This document shows positions 46,000 through 58,360 of a stretch of DNA of 64,000 bases, in pieces. Source of the DNA: Mytilus californianus (lineage: Eukaryota; Mollusca; Bivalvia; Mytilida; Mytilidae); the NCBI RefSeq assembly GCF_021869535.1, contig NW_026262593.1:58612318-58676317 (forward strand). Reading direction: 5' to 3'. Position 1 is the stretch's first letter, and every line of letters starts with the position of its first letter. The notes under the pieces are model-generated. The model did no database searches. It was not told where the DNA came from and saw only the letters and a program-made list of their open reading frames with translations. A program made the translations under genes and the position numbers.

Positions 46000-46840
46000 A
46001 TCTCGGTATTAAAAAAGAGGTAGAAGATAACAAAGGGACATTCAAAACTCATAAGTCGAAGAGAAATTGACAACACCATGGTAAAAAACGAAAAACAACG
46101 AAAAAATCAATATGTCCACAAAACACTACGTCGAAAACTAAAGACTGAGCCATACGAACCTCACCAAGGTGAGGGGTAAACTCAGGTGCTCCGGAAGGGT
46201 GAGCAGATCCAGCTCCTACTCATTTAAAGTACGTTGATACGATATATCAAGTGATTAGGTATCACGCACTATCACAATGGTAATTAACGTCTATATCACC
46301 AAATACGTAAAACGTCGGTCATGCAAAATTTTCTAACCATTAAACTTGGCCAAATGTGAAATTTTGAAATTGAAACATGCTTTTTCAGGACAAAGGATAG
46401 ACAAGACTGTGACCAGTTAAAACAACAAAGACATCGAAAAATTAAAAAGCACAAAGTACAATACCAAATAACTAAAGCAAGAGCAACACGACCCCTTTTA
46501 AACAAAACCAGGGGGTTTCAATTACATCGGAAGTGTAAGCAGGTTCTGCTCCACATGTGACACCCGTCATGGTGCTCATGGTAAGTACATATCCGTTGAT
46601 AAGAATCATTCGGTGATGTCAGAATTAAGAAATACAGGACGGGATTGTGGTTACGCTAATTCAAACATTTTCGTGGTCATCTGTGACAAAGATGTATTAT
46701 AACGATTAACCATCTTGTAATGGCGTCTGTTTAACTTTGTGCAAATATTGACAAATATGACATTTAAAATTTGACGAGAATGGATTGCTAGAATACGTAA
46801 TAAGTTTAATGTAGGTAAGCTACAAAACAGAACAAACATA
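46000..46840 (-). mobile_element. Penelope-like element 3' fragment, copy 1
   Basis: The tail block (GGTGCTCCGGAAGGGTGAGC, AAGATAACAAAGGGACATTC) is followed on the - strand by a decayed RT C-terminus, e.g. LNRRHYKMVNRYNTSLSQMT near 46690, parallel to FYGRHHELVDRYRITVSQMI of the PLE at 15504. Its paralogue is at 55300-56135. Confidence 0.7.
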
Positions 46841-47220
46841 ACAGCTTTGCCGTTCAGTCATGGTGTTGTTTCTTTCAATATGACTATCTTTCTAACGCAT
46901 TCCATTCACTAGTCAGCAATGTTACTATCTCGTTAACCTGTAATAAATAAAACATGTTTTGACACATCCTCTGATATGAAAATTTAACAAATTGAATAAT
47001 AAAGCAAAAACGTTTTCAATGAAGACAATTACAATGGTTACACCAACACTTCTTTAAATATAAATTTTGGAAGTTTTTAAATGTTGAAGAATTAGTCCTA
47101 GAAAAATAATGCTGAGAATGAATTCGTAAGTTAGTGTTGACAATATTGTTTGACACTACTGCTTTTGGTTCTACACATCGTGTTGTGTAAGTCTTCAAAA
47201 ACTTTTGGTTTCGGGCATAC

Positions 47221-47337
47221 CTGAGAATTGTTGTTCCAGAAAAAAAAAATGTCTTCAGCGCTTAAATTAGTACCATTTTTGTTAGTCTGATAACTTGCAC
47301 ATATTCTTAAAATTTCAGATGTGAAAAATGTGGAGTC
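47221..47337 (-). CDS. Exon C' (copy 1) of the KY-like gene, open
   Basis: Paralogue of 56472-56588. The acceptor CTTTTCAAAG and donor GTATGC are kept, and 39 codons are open (TSEILRICASYQTNKNGTNL, then SAEDIFFFWNNNSQ). It may be unused if its neighbour A' is dead, or used as a second exon set. Confidence 0.55.
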
Positions 47338-47414
47338 CTTTGAAAAGACAGTATATTAGAGGGTTGTTATTTACAAGGAAGCAATTAAAGCAATAGCTTC
47401 AAGCGGTGAAGCTG

Positions 47415-47765
47415 AATCATCCCATTGAAAATTTTACGGACGCCATCACGAGTTGGTTGGCCCCTATGGAATATCTCTTTCGCAGATGACGACGAATATG
47501 TTCCAATTGTCGTAGCCACAATCCAGTCCCCTTTTCCTTGACTTTGACATACCGAATAAGACTTATCCCCGGATTTGTACTTACATGAGCAACTTGACGG
47601 GTGCAACAGTCTTTAGTTTTCCATGTTGTGTTTGTATACTGTTGTTTGTCTTTTGATCGTTTTTCGTGATTTGCCGTGGCAATGTCAGTTTGTTTTCGAC
47701 TTATAAGTTTGAATATCTCTTTTGCATCTTTCGTCTCTCTTATGCATTGACCTCTGAATTTAAAT
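47415..47765 (+). mobile_element. Penelope-like element 3' fragment in + orientation, copy 1
   Basis: TTTTACGGACGCCATCACGA..TTGTACTTACATGAGCAACT..GTTTTCGACTTATAAGTTTG matches the reverse complement of the PLE tail at 15190-15600. A 66-bp piece present in the paralogue (56858-56923) is missing at 47609/47610. Confidence 0.7.
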
Positions 47766-48565
47766 CTTTGTACAGGTAGAATAAGTACATTTTTAAAGAT
47801 AAAATGTATGGGTAATCATGGTTTGCTGGGATGTTATATATAAAAAAATCTGTTAATAGATAACGAGTAAATAATCCATCTTATAGGGTTTATATATAGA
47901 AAATAGATATATTAGCGTTTATTGACGATTCAGCATGTATTCCTTTCATCAACTTTTCAATTCTCTTTAGAAATCAGCTAGTATTTGATTAGGTATGAAT
48001 TCTACTAAAATGCGATTATTGTCTCTCCCGGCGTGGAGAGAAGAGGGGATCTGGAAATGCTGATGTCCGTTCAACATTTTAAATGTTCTTGTACCTGCAG
48101 ACATCATCCAATTTTCATGAAATTGATGAAAATTCAGTATTTCAGCAATATCTTCGATGATTCGGCGCCGATCGATTATTCATGTTTTTTTGGATGTTCC
48201 TTGAATATGTTAGAATTATGGAAAACACCATTGTAAGCTCTCTTATGCCTACATTTCTCATTAGATCTCAATAATAATTTATGTAAAAGGTTTGTAAGAG
48301 CAATATCTTGGAAGAGTTTGTAAAAAAAATCGATGCCGATCGATTTATTTGTTAGGGAGTTATGTTCCTTCCAAATGTAAATAATACTCAAAATTGAACT
48401 AACATTTTTCCTTCTTTGGGTTTTAACGAAATTTGTGCCAAGGTTTATTGTCAGCTATATTTGCAACAAGTTCGGAGAAAACCGGCGCCGATGTAGTTAA
48501 ATATTTTGTAAGGCTGTTATGTCCCTTTGAAATATAATTTTTTCGAAAAATAAAGTTCCAAACAG

Positions 48566-48760
48566 ACCTTTGTTGTCAATATCTAGATGTAAGTCAAGAT
48601 ATGAGGCAAACTTAACTGTATCTGTGGTATCCTTTATTTCTAGTTCAATGGGTTAAATGCGATTGACACAGTCCCCAAACTTTAAATCATTTTGTGAGAT
48701 GGCATCCTCTGTGTATAGCGGAACGTGACGTTTAAGAATAATGCCAGCATCTATTTATGA
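48566..48760 (-). pseudogene. Penelope-like reverse transcriptase fragment, copy 1
   Basis: TCTAGATGTAAGTCAAGATA..GTATCCTTTATTTCTAGTTC..GTATAGCGGAACGT aligns with 15838-15985 (the SYLDLHLEID to YIDD part of the RT) but contains stops and indels. Paralogue 57880-58075. Confidence 0.75.
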
Positions 48761-48897
48761 TGGACAAAAACTTTGATCATATTGCGTCCTGTACTTTGGT
48801 CAAAAGTACATTAAAATACACATTCTTCTTACAAGGCATCGCAAAAAATTATCAGAACAAAGTTTAACTACTTCCGATTTAATTACTTTCTACTTAC

Positions 48898-49047
48898 ACA
48901 TTTGAATATGTCTGATGCAATCTTTACTCTATGGTTGAATGTGAACTCTTCCATTAAATCCATCGTCCGTCTAATGTCTTCTGGTAAAAGAATAAACCCA
49001 TGCTGTTTCAGGTCTTTCGAGAGTTCTTCAATCAAATAAACAGTATC
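48898..49047 (-). CDS. Exon B' (copy 1) of the KY-like gene, open
   Basis: Paralogue of 58211-58360; acceptor ACATTTCAG and donor GTAAGTAG are intact, 50 codons open. One visible substitution: Pro (CCA) in LLPEDIRR where copy 2 has Gln. Confidence 0.6.
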
Positions 49048-50341
49048 CTGAAATGTTTGGAAACATGTGCAACACGGTATTTGATATTCTAAAAATTACA
49101 ACAATACAGATGATTGTAATTACAAGCCCTGTTTGTTTCACCTGACGTCCTTTCCTGCTTTAACCTTAAAGCAGTTGTATGTATGCTAACGTTGATTCTT
49201 CAACATTCTTCATCTATCAATCGCATGTACATCGTTGTTAGACTGTGTATCTAATTGTTAGCTTTCCTTTTCTCTCTATCGGCTACTTCTTACGGAGTAT
49301 CAATTTTTCAGAAGGTTCGTTATGCAAAAGAACGTAAATATTTTTATAACGAAAAACTTCATAATGGAACACATAAAAAAAAAAAATTAAATGTTAACTC
49401 GGAAACAGAACGTATGATTTCTCATGATACAATTAAATGTAAATTGATATTTCAAGGCCAGCTTTACTGGATATTATCATATATAAAAAGACATAATTTT
49501 TTTTCTTTTTTTTGTACCGGAACTGTACACAAGTTACTTTGGGCATTTTGAAAATCTGGCTTTCTGTCATGTTCATGATTTGCCATTTGGCATATTGTTT
49601 GAAGGACATAAGACCATAATAAAGTGTAAGACATCATGATTTTTATGTGAGCAGAATGAGTATACTTTGAACTATAATAGAATTACATATGTCTCTGTTT
49701 ATAGTTTATGTAGACTATTTTGTGATACGGTGTTACTCGGTATTGTTTTTTTGCAGCTTTCATAGTAATTTGCTTTTCCAGACTTAGTTTGTAATTGAAT
49801 CTTTTATTACCGTTCGTTCTTTTAATAATTGAGATGAAAATAGAAGGGACATAAAGATTGGCCAGAAACTAGTTCGACCCACCAGCATTACATGTGACAG
49901 TCTGAAGTAAGGAACATCGTCAGTTTCTGTCTTTGTTAATGTCAACGTGGTGTTTAATGGAGCCCTTTAACGATTCAGTTGTTGATAGCGAATACTTGTA
50001 AACCTTTGCAAATACTTTCCTCACTTATCTAGACGCTTTGCCATTTAGAGTTTGATATATCGCACAAATATTCTATCCTATATGGCTTTAGATGTAATTA
50101 GCTTTATTTTTGTAAAAACTTCAGCTATTCAGACAAACTTCGTGTGACGACTTATGTAGTCCTGAACTCCAGATAATGTTAGCATGATTGCATGTAATAT
50201 TGATATTCAATCAATGAAATCGTTAATCAACTAAAAAATAATTAGAAATTATTTCAACTATTACTTACTAATTAAAACAATTCATGATTTTTTGGATTTT
50301 GTATAGTTGATAAATAAAAGGTAATACATATACATATATAC

Positions 50342-50616
50342 CTTTTCCTTCTCTTCTGACTTGCTGAATAAAGTTAGCAGCAGATTCACTGTTTGATTAA
50401 CTGTTTCAGTCTTTTCGACTGTTTCCTTGTTCACTGATTGTGGTCTGCTCACAGTTGTCCATGTTTCTGAGCTATCACCATGCTGTAGATAGTAGAGCAG
50501 TCTTTCTAGAAGATTTATAAGTCTATTTTATCTTGCTTCATATTCCGATTGTCTTACTATGTTCGAATGATGCAGCCGTGGATCGACAGCCACTTTTCGA
50601 CCTCTGTGTAGTTTTT
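50342..50616 (-). pseudogene. Exon A' (copy 1) of the KY-like gene, nonsense codon
   Basis: Paralogue of 59655-59929 with the same splice sites. Reads ..SEYEAR-TAA (50528-50530 on the + strand as TTA) where copy 2 has Leu-His. The rest stays in frame. Confidence 0.65.
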
Positions 50617-50950
50617 CTAGATAAACATACAATCGAAATAGAAGAGGAAGTCAGAGTAATATTTGTTTAAATCTGAGATTTCCCGCTGGATTGACACGTA
50701 TTTTCTTTTGTGTCAGCGTGAAATTTAGGGTTTAGTGTTCTTCAACGTTTGGTATTATTCAATTTCCAACAGTAAGTTTCAAGCACCACAAACGAGAAAT
50801 AAATAGAATTCTAAATGTGCACAAATGGCATCAAATTAATTTTGGTACCTTTACATTTTAATTACATTGTACTGTAATTAAAGTGATATAAGGGAAGGAA
50901 CCTACAAAATTATCCACAGTAGATCGACTAAACTATTGCTCTAAAAAATT

Positions 50951-52510
50951 GTTCTCATCACTTGGCGTCCGTCGTCCGTCGTCGTCGGCCGTCGTTCTCT
51001 GTTAACTTTTACAAAAATCTTCTCGTCTGAAACTTGAACACAATCATCATTTGGTTATCAAGTTTAAAAAATGTGTCCGATGACCCCGCCTGCCAACCAA
51101 GATGGCCGACATTGCTATATATAGAACATAGGGGTAAAATGCAAGTTTTGTCTATTTTTTTGAAAAACTTTATAAATAAAGAAAATCTGACACGAACGGA
51201 AATGTTCAGAATGTTGAGTTCTACCAATGTTCTATATACGTCAAAACTTCTTGTAAGAGTTATTGCCCTTAAATGACAAATTTTACTATTTTTTGTTCTT
51301 ACATTTTTTCCTATTATCTTGAAAACTATAATAGATAGAGAGAAACTTTAAATCGCAAAAATGACCAGCTAGACAAGTTCTACAAATATGTCTAGTGGTA
51401 GAGTTATTGCCCTTTGATGACGATTTTTACCAATTTTTTGCGTTTTTGCCTTATATCTTAAAAATTTGAATAGATAGACAGAAACTTAAACAATGAAGAC
51501 AAAATGCAGGAAATCGTTCGACAACTCCTTATTGGAGTTAGTAGACTGTCACTCTTTATAGGAGTGATTGCCCTTAAATGAGGATATAAGTCAGGAACCA
51601 AAGTTTTAAATCTGTTTACTTTTATCATTATATTTTTCTGCTTAACTTTTATAATCACTTTCTGAAACTGACATTTGTGTGTAAATGCAAAAACATCTGA
51701 AAATTTTTCCACCTAAACAAATATTTCAAATACTTCCAACAATGTAATCTGGAAAAACAGTTGATGGATTTAATGTTACAGCCAAAATCAATGGTCTTTG
51801 ATTTCTTCAATTATAGTTAACAAAAGTTGAAAAATATATGTTCTTTACTTCCTTTTTTTTCTATTAAAGTAATTTTTGAGCCATGGAAAAAAAAGAAATG
51901 TAAATTCTACATGTTCCGTAAAAGTTAATCTATGTGAATAAAAGGAGATGTGGGGTATTGTAATACATCAAAAAGAAACCCAATGACAGAAATTATCAGT
52001 AGACATCTAGAGGGCAACAAAAAATCATCAACAATAGACAGGTGGCCAAAAAATATGACAAGCTCAAAACCATTTCCATTTTATAAAAGTTGTGAAAAAA
52101 AACTTTACAGAAACAAAGTTCTGCCATGAACCCCCAACTCCCCAGATTAAGGAAAACTTTATAAAAAATTAAATGCGACAACTTCTTTATATACATATAT
52201 GCACAACGATCAACAAAGTCTAAAAAGAGGGAGAAGTTACAAAGAGGGCAATCAGAAGAGATAAGCAGAAAAAAACAGACAACACTATGGATAAACAGAA
52301 AAATGACAAAAAAACTAACAAAATAAAACACTACACAGAAAGCTATGAATATTGAGCAACACGAACCCAACCAAAAATTGGGTGATCAACTCGGATGCTA
52401 GAAATGTTTGAAGTCCAAGTTCCAAGAATAAGCATCCGCCTTGCAGCCTTTGTTTGGGCGCCAACCAGTATCCGTTATACTCTCAGTCAACAAATTTGTA
52501 ACCTTTACAT
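50951..52510 (+). repeat. 2.05-kb repeat unit S3 (5'-truncated) and bridge
   Basis: Begins inside the CTTGGCGTCCGTC block at the duplication junction and ends with TTCCAAGAATAAGCATCCGC..GGGCGCCAACC, as in S1. Confidence 0.85.
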
Positions 52511-54475
52511 GTACATGCACAGCAAAAAAACAAAAAAACACAAAAAGCAAAGGAACAGCGCTTTTATTGAGGTTCTTTATCTCAAAATCACAGTGAGGCC
52601 TTCAACATGGAGCCAACAAAAAAAATCTCATCTCACTGCAAGTGCATATTTATTGCTCCCAAATGGAATGCATCTTTATGCTATTAGCAAATCTCAAAGA
52701 CTAACACGTCGATAAAAAAAAGTACATAGTCTTTGCATGAGGAAAAAGGCCAATTATTATTGCTATTTCTTACGCTGCATGTATACTGTCAATGCAAACT
52801 GTTTGGTCAAAGTACTATTGGTGAAGGTTAAAAAAAGCGATTCGAACATTGCAAAATTTGGTAACAAAATACTTATTTATTCTTCTAAATTATCAAGATT
52901 ATTCTAAATACATCCATATGAACCTACCATCATTATGTACACCATAAAAATGATCTTTCTCCTTTTAGCTCCCCTGGCCCAAAGGGCCAAGTGACCTTTT
53001 CTCATCACTTGGCGTCCGTCGTCCGTCGTCGTCGGCCGTCGTTCTCTGTTAACTTTTGCAAAAATCTTCTCCTCTGAAACTTTAACACAATCATCATTTG
53101 GTTATCTAGTTTAAAAAAATGTGTCCGATGACCCAGCCTGCCAACCAAGATGGCCGACATGGCTATAAATAGAACATGGGGTAAAATGCAAGTTTTGTCT
53201 ATTATTTTGAAAAACGTTATAAATAAAGAAAATCTGACTTGAACAGAAATGTTCAGAATGTTGAGTTCTACCAATGTTCTATATACGTCAAAACTTCTTG
53301 TAAGAGTTATTGCCCTTAAATGACAAATTTTACTTTTTTTTTTTTTATTTTTGCCTACTATCTTGAAAACTATAATAGATAGAGAGAAACTTTAAATCGC
53401 AAAAATGACCAGCTAGACAAGTTCTACAAATATGTCTTATGGTAGAGTTATTGCCCTTTGATGACGATTTTTACCAATTTTTTGCGTTTTTGCCTTATAT
53501 CTTAAAAATTTGTATAGATAGACAGAAACTTAAACAATGAAGACAAAATGCAGGAAATCAATCGACAACTCCTTATTGGAGTTAGTAGACTGTCACTTTT
53601 TATAGGAGTGATTGCCCTTAAATGAGGATATAAGTCACGAACCAAAGTTTTAAATCTGTTTACTTTTATCATTATATTTTTCTGCTTAACTTTTATAATC
53701 ACTTTCTAAAACTGACATTTGTGTGTAATTGCAAAAACATCTGAAAATTTTTCCACCTAAACAAATATTTTAAATACTTCCAACAATGTAATCTGGAAAA
53801 CAGTTGATGGACTTAATGTTACAGCCAAAATCAATGGTCTTTGATTTCTTCAATTATAGTTAACAAAAGTTAATGAAAAATATATGTTCTTTACTTCCTT
53901 TTTTTCTATTAAAGTAATTTTTGAGCCATGGAAAAAAAAAAGAAATGTAAATGCTACATGTTCCGTAAAAGTTAATCTATGTGAATAAAAGGAGATGTGG
54001 GGTATTATAATACATCAAAAAGACAGCAACCCAATGACACAAATTATCAGTAGACATCTAGAGGGTAACATAAAATCTTCAACAATAGACAGGTGAGCAA
54101 AAAATATGACAAGCTCAAAATCATTTCCATTTTATAAAAGTTGTGAAAAAAACTTTACAGAAACAAAGTTCTGCCATGAGCCCCCAACTCCCCAAATTAA
54201 GGAAAACTTTATAATATGAAATGCGACAACTTATTTATATACATATATGCACAACGATCAACAAAGTCTAAAAAGAGGGAGAAGTTACAAAGAGGGCAAT
54301 CAGAAGGGATAAGCAGGGGACAATAACAGACAACACCATGGATAAACAGAAAAATGACAAAAAGACAAAAACTAACAATACAAAACACCACACAGAAAGC
54401 TATGAATATTGAGCAACACGAACCCAACCAAAAATTGGGTGATCAACTCGGATGCTAGAAATGTTTGAAGTCCAA
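52511..54475 (+). repeat. 2.05-kb repeat unit S4
   Basis: Paralogue of S2, followed by TATGTTTGACTGCGATGTTC. Same block order. Confidence 0.85.
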
Positions 54476-54614
54476 GTATGTTTGACTGCGATGTTCCAAC
54501 ATTGTGTCTTTATACGGTATCTGATGGTGACATGTCAGTTCCAAGAAAATTGTAATAGTATGTTATTCAAATGTTTTTATAAATCGTCAACAAAAAATCC
54601 TTTGGATATGAGCG

Positions 54615-54805
54615 TACCTGATGAGACGTTATCAATAGTAGGACAGTCAGACCAATGTTTAGGGCGTCCGTATGACTGTGCAGGATTTATAAATACGCAG
54701 CCATGTGCAGTCGCGATATTGACGTAAAGGGAGAGTGTCAAGGCTGCAACAACTCTTCGAGGGGTTCGTGGGTGGCTTGTTGCAACGCAAAATTTTTCTA
54801 CTATC
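54615..54805 (+). repeat. Diverged SINE-like fragment, copy 2
   Basis: Paralogue of 45530-45720. Confidence 0.65.
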
Positions 54806-55004
54806 CAAAATATCCTCTTTTCTATTAGCACTTCAAATAAAAATTGTTGTCAACCTACTTTGCAGTTCCTACATTTTAAATTCATTATTACAAAAAAAGA
54901 AAAAGGTAACAAAGTGAAAATCACAATCCATACGTAGAAGAAAGACCAAGTACAACATCTAATGTACCTCTGCGTAACTGTAGTGAGCCTCATATACAAA
55001 TAAC

Positions 55005-55214
55005 TACTGTAAATTCAGAAATTATTGCGAGGTTTTTATTAATGCGAATAATGCGACTCATTTAGTATCGCAATAATAAGAACTCGCATTCTGAAATCTG
55101 ATACACATATCTTAAGCAAATGTTTCTGAAATCGCAATAATAAATCTCGCATTTTTGTCCTTTTTTCAAAAATCGCAATAATAAATGAACGCATTAATTT
55201 CTGAATTTACAGTA
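55005..55214. mobile_element. MITE with TA target duplication; empty site in paralogue
   Basis: A 206-bp element (55007-55212) with inverted ends CTGTAAATTCAGAAATTATT / AATTTCTGAATTTACAG and internal GCGA/TCGC arms, flanked by TA. The paralogous position near 45916-45922 reads AACTATACGTT with a single TA, i.e. the pre-insertion site. Confidence 0.9.
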
Positions 55215-55299
55215 TACGTTAAATGTGCATACAATTTGCCCCAAAATATCAGTGTGTAAATATTAATTCACAGTAAATGTTTTTCGTTTTTAATCTCGG

Positions 55300-56135
55300 T
55301 ATTAAAAAAGAGGTAGAAGATAACAAAGGGACATTCAAAACTCATAAGTCGAAGAGAAATTGACAACACCATGGTAAAAAACGAAAAACAACGAAAAAAT
55401 CAATATGTCCACAAAACACTACGTCGAAAACTAAAGACTGAGCCATACGAACCTCACCAAGGTGAGGGGTAAACTCAGGTGCTCCGGAAGGGTGAGCAGA
55501 TCCAGCTCCTACTCATTTAAAGTACGTTGATACGATATATCAAGTGATTAGGTATCACGCACTATCACAATGGTAATTAACGTCTATATCACCAAATACG
55601 TAAAACGTCGGTCATGCAAAATTTTCTAGCCATTAAACTTGGCCAAATGTGAAATTTTGAAATTGAAACATGCTTTTTCAGGACAAAGGATAGACAAGAC
55701 TGTGACCAGTTAAAACAACAAAGACATCAAAAAATTAAAAAGCACAAAGTACAATACCAAATAACTAAAGCAAGAGCAACACGAACCCCTTTTAAACAAA
55801 ACCAGGGGGTTTCAGATACCTTGGAAGCGTAAGCTGGTTCTGCTCCATATGTGGCACCCGTCATGGTGTTCATGGTAAGTACATATCCGTTGATAAGAAT
55901 AATTCGGTGATGTCAGAATTAAAAAATACAGGACGGGATTGTGGTTACGCTAATTCAAACATTTTCGTGGTCATCTGTGACAAAGATATATTATAACGAT
56001 TAACCATCTTGTAATGGCGTCTGTTTAACTTTGTGCAAATATTGACAAATATGACATTTAAAATTTGACGAGAATGGATTGCTAGAATACGTAATAAGTT
56101 TAATGTAGGTAAGCTACAAAACAGAACAAACATAA
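55300..56135 (-). mobile_element. Penelope-like element 3' fragment, copy 2
   Basis: Paralogue of 46000-46840, same orientation and decay. Confidence 0.7.
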
Positions 56136-56471
56136 CAGCTTTGCCGTTCAGTCATGGTGTTGTTTCTTTCAATATGACTATCTTTCTAACGCATTCCATT
56201 CACTAATCAGCAATACTTCCTCTGATATGAAAATTTAACAAATTGAATAATAAAGCGAAAACGTTTTCAATGAAGACAATTACAATGGTTACACCAACAC
56301 TTCTTTAAATATAAATTTTGGAAGTTTTTAAATGTTGAAGAATTAGTCCTAGAAAAATAATGCTGTGAATGAATTCGTAAGTCAGTGTTGACAATATTGT
56401 TTGACACTACTGCTTTTGGTACTACACATCGTGTTGTGTAAGTCTTCAAAAACTTTTGGTTTCGGGCATAC

Positions 56472-56588
56472 CTGAGAATTGTTGTTCCAGAAAAAAAAAA
56501 TGTCTTCAGCGCTTAAATTAGTACCATTTTTGTTAGTCTGATAACTTGCACATATTCTTAAAATTTCAGATGTGAAAAATGTGGAGTC
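56472..56588 (-). CDS. Exon C of the KY-like gene (copy 2)
   Basis: The acceptor is CTTTTCAAAG and the donor GTATGC. Phase 0 to 0, 39 codons: DSTFFTSEILRICASYQTNK then NGTNLSAEDIFFFWNNNSQ. It follows exon B in phase. No domain recognised. I could not find the next exon downstream (lower coordinates). Confidence 0.6.
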
Positions 56589-56682
56589 CTTTGAAAAGAC
56601 AATATATTATAGGGTTGTTATTTACAAGGAAGCAATTAAAGCAATAGCTTCAAGCGGTGAAGCTGAATCATCCCATTGAAAA

Positions 56683-57065
56683 TTTTACGGACGCCATCAC
56701 GAGTTGGTTGGCCCCTATGGAATATCTCTTTCGCAGATGACGACGAATATGTTCCAATTGTCGTAGCCACAATCCAGTCCCCTTTTCCTTGACTTTGACA
56801 TACCGAATAAGACTTACCGGATTTGTACTTACATGAGCAACTTGACGGGTGCAACAGGATCTGCAAACCCTTCCGGAGCACCAACGAATACACCCGGTTT
56901 TTGGTGGGGTTCTTGCTACTCAGTCTTTAGTTTTCCATGTTGTGTTTGTATACTGTTGTTTGTCTTTTGATCGTTTTTCGTGATTTGCCGTGGCATTGTC
57001 AGTTTGTTTTCGACTTATAAGTTTGAATATCTCTTTTGCATCTTTCGTCTCTCTTATGCATTGAC
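56683..57065 (+). mobile_element. Penelope-like element 3' fragment in + orientation, copy 2
   Basis: Paralogue of 47415-47765 but retaining the 66-bp stretch (CTTCCGGAGCACC.., CGGTTTTTGGTGGGGTTC) that belongs to the PLE tail. Confidence 0.7.
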
Positions 57066-57879
57066 TTCTGCATTTAAATCTTTGTACAGGTAGAATTAGT
57101 ACATTTTTAAAGATAAAATGTATGGGTAATCATGGTGTGCTGGGATGTTATATATAAAAAAATCTGTTAATAGATAACGATTTAATAATCCATCTTATAG
57201 GGTTTATATATAGAAAATAGATTTATTAGCGTTTATTGACGATTCAGCATGTATTCCTTTCATCAACTTTTCAATTCTCTTTAGAAATCAGCTAGTATTT
57301 GATTAGGTATGAATTCTACTAAAATGCAATTATTGTCTCTCCCGGCGTGGAGAGAAGAGGGGATCTGGAAATGCTGATGTCCGTTCAACATTTTAAATGT
57401 TCTTGTACCTGCAGACATCATCCAATTTTCATGAAATTGATGAAAATTCAGTATTTCAGCAATATCTTCGATGATTCGGCGCCGATCGATTATTCATGTT
57501 TTTTTGGATGTTCCTTGAATATGTTAGAATTATGGAAAACACCATTGTAAGCTCTCTTATGCCTACATTTCTCATTAGATCTCAATAATAATTTATGTAA
57601 AAGGTTTGTAAGAGCAATATCTTGGAAGAGTTTGTAAAAAAAATCGATGCCGATCGATTTATTTGTTAGGGAGTTATGTTCCTTCCAAATGTAAATAATA
57701 CTCAAAATTGAACTAACATTTTTCCTTCTTTGGGTTTTAACGAAATTTGTGCCAAGGTTTATTGTCAGCTATATTTGCAACAAGTTCGGAGAAAACCGGC
57801 GCCGATGTAGTTAAATATTTTGTAAGGCTGTTATGTCCCTTTGAAATATAATTTTTTCGAAAAATAAAGTTCCAAACAG

Positions 57880-58075
57880 ACCTTTGTTGTCAATATCTAG
57901 ATGTAAAGCAAGATATGAGGCAAACTTAACTGTATCTGTGGTATCCTTTATTTCTAGTTCAATGGGTTAAATGCGATTGACACAGTCCCCAAACTTTAAA
58001 TCATTTGTCAGATGGCATCCTCTGTGTATAGCGGAACGTGACGTTTAAGAATAATGCCAGCATCTATTTATGATG
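57880..58075 (-). pseudogene. Penelope-like reverse transcriptase fragment, copy 2
   Basis: Paralogue of 48566-48760; equally decayed. Confidence 0.75.
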
Positions 58076-58210
58076 GACAAAAACTTTGATCATATTGCGT
58101 CCTGTACTTTGGTCAAAAGTACATTAAAATACACATTCTTCTTACAAGGCATTGCAAAAAATTATCAGAACAAAGTTTAACTACTTCCGATTTAATTACT
58201 TTCTACTTAC

Positions 58211-58360
58211 ACATTTGAATATGTCTGATGCAATCTTTACTCTATGGTTGAATGTGAACTCTTCCATTAAATCCATCGTCCGTCTAATGTCTTCTTGTAA
58301 AAGAATAAACCCATGCTGTTTCAGGTCTTTCGAGAGTTCTTCAATCAAATAAACAGTATC
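58211..58360 (-). CDS. Exon B of the KY-like gene (copy 2)
   Basis: The acceptor is AACATTTCAG and the donor GTAAGTAG. Phase 0 to 0, exactly 50 codons: DTVYLIEELSKDLKQHGFIL, LQEDIRRTMDLMEEFTFNHR, VKIASDIFKC. Amphipathic helical character, likely a coiled-coil or helical bundle. Conserved open in both copies. Confidence 0.65.

Larger units (their letters stand above)
41867..50950. repeat. Large tandem duplication, copy 1 (about 9.1 kb)
   Basis: Aligned by landmark, 41869 corresponds to 50954 (offset 9085), and 50921 corresponds to 60234 (offset 9313). Contains S1 remainder, S2, PLE fragments and three gene exon copies. Confidence 0.9.

Noticed and set aside
57347-57705. Overlapping + and - frames conserved in both 9-kb copies
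   Set aside because: Conservation is explained by recent duplication; no splice sites or coding signature found.
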